From Gemmata massiliana (GTDB lineage Bacteria; Planctomycetota; Planctomycetia; Gemmatales; Gemmataceae), in NCBI RefSeq assembly GCF_901538265.1, contig NZ_LR593886.1, positions 3,679,738 through 3,743,737 of the forward strand: a stretch of 64,000 bases of DNA, in the 5' to 3' direction. The notes beneath the pieces were generated by a model. That model was not told the DNA's origin. It did not search any database and saw only the letters and a program-made list of their open reading frames with translations. Positions 61,533 to 64,000 of this stretch are shown piece by piece (the stretch's first letter is position 1; every line of letters starts with the position of its first letter). A program made the position numbers and the translations under genes.

Positions 61533-63254
61533 ATGGCGATCCCGGTCGCACTGACCCTGTTTTTCGCGCTCAGTGCGGCCGTCGCGCTCAAAGCCGCCCG
61601 CAGCCTGCTCCGAGAACGCCCCGAGTATTTCGCCGTTTCTCTACCACGGTTCGGCCTCGCGGTGGGTCGGCGCCTCGTCAAGAAGGCTCTCGGTCGCGTC
61701 GGGTTGCTGCCCGTGCGTGCGCCGGAGGTTCTCCCTGAACTGACGGTCGCTCCGCCCGACGTGGGGGCAGTGACCCCGGAACCGGCCTCCGTGACTGAGG
61801 GGGCGGCAGGAACCGAACCGCTACCTGATGCCGAGATCCCAATCGAATCGACGGCTGCTTCGGCTGACCTGGGTGCCGTGGCGCCGGAACTCGTCCTGGT
61901 GGTTGAGCCGACCCCCGATACCGAGACGGGCGCCGAAACAGTCCCGGGCTTTCGGGCACAGATCGAGGCGCTCGATCAGCTTTACTGCACGCACATGAAC
62001 GACACCGCGGACCACACCGCGGCGCGGGCGGTGATCGCCTCCCGGTGTGACGTCCAGCACCAGTACGCGCGGCACCTCGGCTTCGACCCGTCCGAGGTAC
62101 TACTGCTGAACGAGGAGTGGCTGGTGAACATCGGCCACATGGCCCTTCTCGACCTGTGGGTGAAGATGGCCCGCCTCGGGTGGGGGCAGTGGAAGCACCT
62201 CGTTCTGGTCGCCCCTTCGGGGCGCGCCACCTCGGGTTGGACCTCGTGCCGGCGGACCGCGAACGAGGCGTACCTGGACTACTGGAGGGGTCCGTTCACC
62301 GCCGTGGTGACCGACCCGGACCTGTGCGAAGCTCTTTACCCCTTTACCCACAACGCCGGCCACACGATCAACACCCTGGTGCCGTTGCCAGACGGGTCGT
62401 GCGAGAGCATCTTTTACGCCGGGAGCAAGGTTCAGGAAGCCTGGGAGCGGGAGAACCGCGCTCCGTTGCTGAAGCTCACAGAGGCGGACGCGGCGCGCGG
62501 CCGGGACCGGTTGCGCGAAATGGGCCTGCCCGACGGTGCCTGGTACGTGTGCGTTCAGGCGCGGACGCCCGGTTACCACGAGGCGGGGGCGTACCACCAG
62601 TCCCACCGGGACGCGGACATCGATAGCTACTGGGGCGCGATCGAAGAGATCACGGATCGCGGCGGCTGGGTGATCCGCGTCGGTGACGCCAGCATGGAGC
62701 CGATCTCCCCGCGCCCGCAAGTGATCGATTACGCGGTCGGCCCGCACAAGTCGGACTGGATGGACGTGTTTCTGCTCGGCTCGTGCCGCTTCTACCTCGG
62801 GGGCACGTCGGGCCTGTCTCACGTCCCCCCGACGTTTGGCGTGCCGGTCGCTCTGGTCAACTGGATCTCCTTCGTCCTCCCGTTCTACAGCGCCCGCGAC
62901 CGGTTCATCCCGAAGCTCATCTGGAGCGAACGGGAGAACCGGCTGTTGACGTTCCCAGAACAGTGCGGGTCTGCGGTTCGTACCGCGTCATACGCGCGCC
63001 CCTACCTCGACCAGCTCGGCTTGCGGGTGGTCGCGAACACACCGGACGAGATCCAGGATCTGGTCGGCGAGATGTTCGACGTGCTCGAGGGGCGGGGCGG
63101 GCACTCGACGGAAGACGAGCACCTCCAGTCTGCGTTCGACGCGGTCGCGGCTGCCGAGGGGTTCGGGCGGACAATGCAGATTGGGGGCGCGTTCCTGCGG
63201 ACCCATCAGGCCCTTTTGCCCGGTGCGGAGTTACTCGTGCGACGGGCCGGGTGA
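61533..63254 (+). CDS. TIGR04372 family glycosyltransferase with membrane anchor
   Basis: 573 aa. One N-terminal membrane helix (VALTLFFALSAAVALKAARS), a long acidic Pro/Glu-rich linker (about 65-140), then the TIGR04372 domain. Supporting motifs are CVQARTPGYHEAGAYHQSHR with DADIDSYWGAIEEIT, GGWVIRVGDASMEPI, VIDYAVGPHKSDWMDVFLLG and GGTSGLSHVPPTFGVPVALVNW. These match a family of bacterial glycosyltransferases found in polysaccharide loci. It would transfer the sugar made by the upstream genes onto a carrier or glycan at the membrane (inference). 36 bases from the TPP enzyme. Confidence 0.86.
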   Translation: MAIPVALTLFFALSAAVALKAARSLLRERPEYFAVSLPRFGLAVGRRLVKKALGRVGLLPVRAPEVLPELTVAPPDVGAVTPEPASVTEGAAGTEPLPDAEIPIESTAASADLGAVAPELVLVVEPTPDTETGAETVPGFRAQIEALDQLYCTHMNDTADHTAARAVIASRCDVQHQYARHLGFDPSEVLLLNEEWLVNIGHMALLDLWVKMARLGWGQWKHLVLVAPSGRATSGWTSCRRTANEAYLDYWRGPFTAVVTDPDLCEALYPFTHNAGHTINTLVPLPDGSCESIFYAGSKVQEAWERENRAPLLKLTEADAARGRDRLREMGLPDGAWYVCVQARTPGYHEAGAYHQSHRDADIDSYWGAIEEITDRGGWVIRVGDASMEPISPRPQVIDYAVGPHKSDWMDVFLLGSCRFYLGGTSGLSHVPPTFGVPVALVNWISFVLPFYSARDRFIPKLIWSERENRLLTFPEQCGSAVRTASYARPYLDQLGLRVVANTPDEIQDLVGEMFDVLEGRGGHSTEDEHLQSAFDAVAAAEGFGRTMQIGGAFLRTHQALLPGAELLVRRAG

Positions 63255-63347
63255 GCGCGAGGCTCGCTTGATTTATTCGCCCATTCTGTGTACTCATCCA
63301 CACTTTCCAGCGCCGGGCGCCGTCCCGTGTTTGCCAACTACGACTGA

Positions 63348-63500
63348 CGGGGCACCCGGCGCGGCCGTGGTTCTGGCGCGCGGCCGCTCGCGATAGCCGC
63401 GTGGACGGAACCGCCCGAGGGCGTGTTCGCCCGCGGCGAAACCACACCGTTCCCCGAGGTCGGCTCCGCCGGCGATTCCGACAGGTTCATCCCGGAGTGA
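63348..63500 (+). other. Coding-like remnant before the alcohol dehydrogenase gene
   Basis: An open frame without a good start runs to a TGA at 63498-63500 with strong G/C at codon third positions, ending VFARGETTPFPEVGSAGDSD then RFIPE. Too short for a recognisable family; perhaps the end of a truncated gene. It lies in the 249-base gap and is not convincing as a functional gene. Confidence 0.3.
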
Positions 63501-63503
63501 CCG

Positions 63504-64000
63504 ATGCACACTGACGCCGCTGTTCTGGTTGAACTGAACCAACCTTTGCGCCTCTTGCCGCTGGACTTGCCCGACCTGAAGCCCGGGCAAGTGCTGGTGG
63601 ATGTGGCGTATAGCGGGGTGTGCCACAGCCAGCTCCACGAGGTGCGCGGGCGCCGCGGACCGGACCGGTTCCTGCCACACACACTTGGGCACGAGGGCTC
63701 GGGAACCGTCACCGCCGTCGGCCCTGGGGTCGCGAAGGTGCGGCCCGGAGACCGCGTCGTCCTCACCTGGATTAAGGGCGAAGGGGCGGACGTGCCCTCT
63801 GTGTCTTACGAGAGCGTGCTGGGGCGAGTGAACTCTGGGGCGCTCAGCACATTTATGCGGCGCACGGTTACGTGCGAGAACCGGTTGGTGCCGGTACCAG
63901 CCGAGATGCCGCTGCGCGAGGCCGCGCTGCTCGGGTGCGCGCTGCCGACCGGGGCCGGCGTAGTGACCAACACCGCGAACCCGCCCGCGGGCAGCGCGCT
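63504..64000 (+). CDS. Zinc-dependent alcohol dehydrogenase, partial (runs off right edge)
   Basis: 165 codons visible. The N-terminal catalytic domain of medium-chain dehydrogenases is clear: VDVAYSGVCHSQLHEVRGRR (Cys ligand), LGHEGSGTVTAVGPGVAKVR (His-Glu zinc region) and GDRVVLTWI; LLGCALPTGAGVV leads into the cofactor domain. The class III-type structural zinc Cys cluster is not seen in the available part. The ribosome site GGAG lies 7 bases before the ATG at 63504. It may oxidise or reduce a sugar or aldehyde related to the operon, or be independent; the gap of 249 bases makes the second possible. Confidence 0.85.
   Translation, partial: MHTDAAVLVELNQPLRLLPLDLPDLKPGQVLVDVAYSGVCHSQLHEVRGRRGPDRFLPHTLGHEGSGTVTAVGPGVAKVRPGDRVVLTWIKGEGADVPSVSYESVLGRVNSGALSTFMRRTVTCENRLVPVPAEMPLREAALLGCALPTGAGVVTNTANPPAGSA

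Overview
The window is GC-rich chromosomal DNA that looks like a member of the Planctomycetota, most likely the Gemmata group (inference). The signs are a TIGR02996-type protein, a TIGR03067 protein, Tat-exported DUF1501 and Gfo/Idh proteins, an ECF sigma factor of the TIGR02999 type next to a Ser/Thr kinase, several large secreted glycoside hydrolases and sugar esterases, and kinases fused to unexpected partners. I saw no tRNA, rRNA or CRISPR array, and no phage genes.

Layout. 1-3 kb: an ABC exporter (permease cut by the left edge, plus its ATPase) and a TIGR02996 protein. 3-17.6 kb: mostly catabolic enzymes: a ceramidase-like protein, an enolase-superfamily enzyme, a PLP decarboxylase, a glycerol-facilitator-like channel, DUF1501, sialate O-acetylesterase, a DadA-like oxidase, a GH2 glycosidase, an AguB-like amidase and acetyl-CoA synthetase. 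18-23.6 kb: sigma factor, kinase-FGE fusion, small secreted protein, membrane-first kinase. 23.6-32.6 kb: tsaD, DUF1501, Gfo/Idh/MocA, a YtcJ-like amidohydrolase, two small secreted proteins, a THUMP-like methyltransferase and a small charged protein. 32.9-44 kb: REC-HATPase regulator, Tat proteins, a hypothetical glycosyl hydrolase, a second ABC exporter, and a run of small genes. 44-52 kb: a very large kinase fused to a tubulin-like domain, a PQQ-propeller protein and a GH63-like glucosidase. 52-54.1 kb: decay zone with an inactivated Uma2 gene whose stop codon is overlapped by the target duplication of a degenerate ISAs1-family element. 54.2-64 kb: a tight plus-strand operon that looks like a specialised sugar-building and glycan-modification pathway: a nucleotidyltransferase-PfkB kinase, E1 alpha and beta without E2 or E3, an SDR-FkbM fusion, an acetolactate-synthase-like TPP enzyme and a TIGR04372 glycosyltransferase, followed by the start of a zinc alcohol dehydrogenase.

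How parts work together. Sigma factor 17968-18603 and kinase 18641-20803 form a likely signalling pair. The secreted hydrolases, esterases, oxidoreductases and acetyl-CoA synthetase fit a heterotroph feeding on complex polysaccharides. The 54-64 kb operon probably makes an activated, possibly carbon-branched and O-methylated sugar and attaches it to a surface glycan (inference).

Non-coding structure is unusually rich. Several intergenic spaces hold long inverted repeats: a 9-mer/7-mer composite repeat on both sides of the Gfo/Idh gene, a nested repeat at 43.2 kb, a 28-bp-arm hairpin at 12.3 kb with a related half-site at 49.2 kb, and a perfect 25-bp stem at 37.9 kb. Many convergent gene ends carry simple hairpin terminators.
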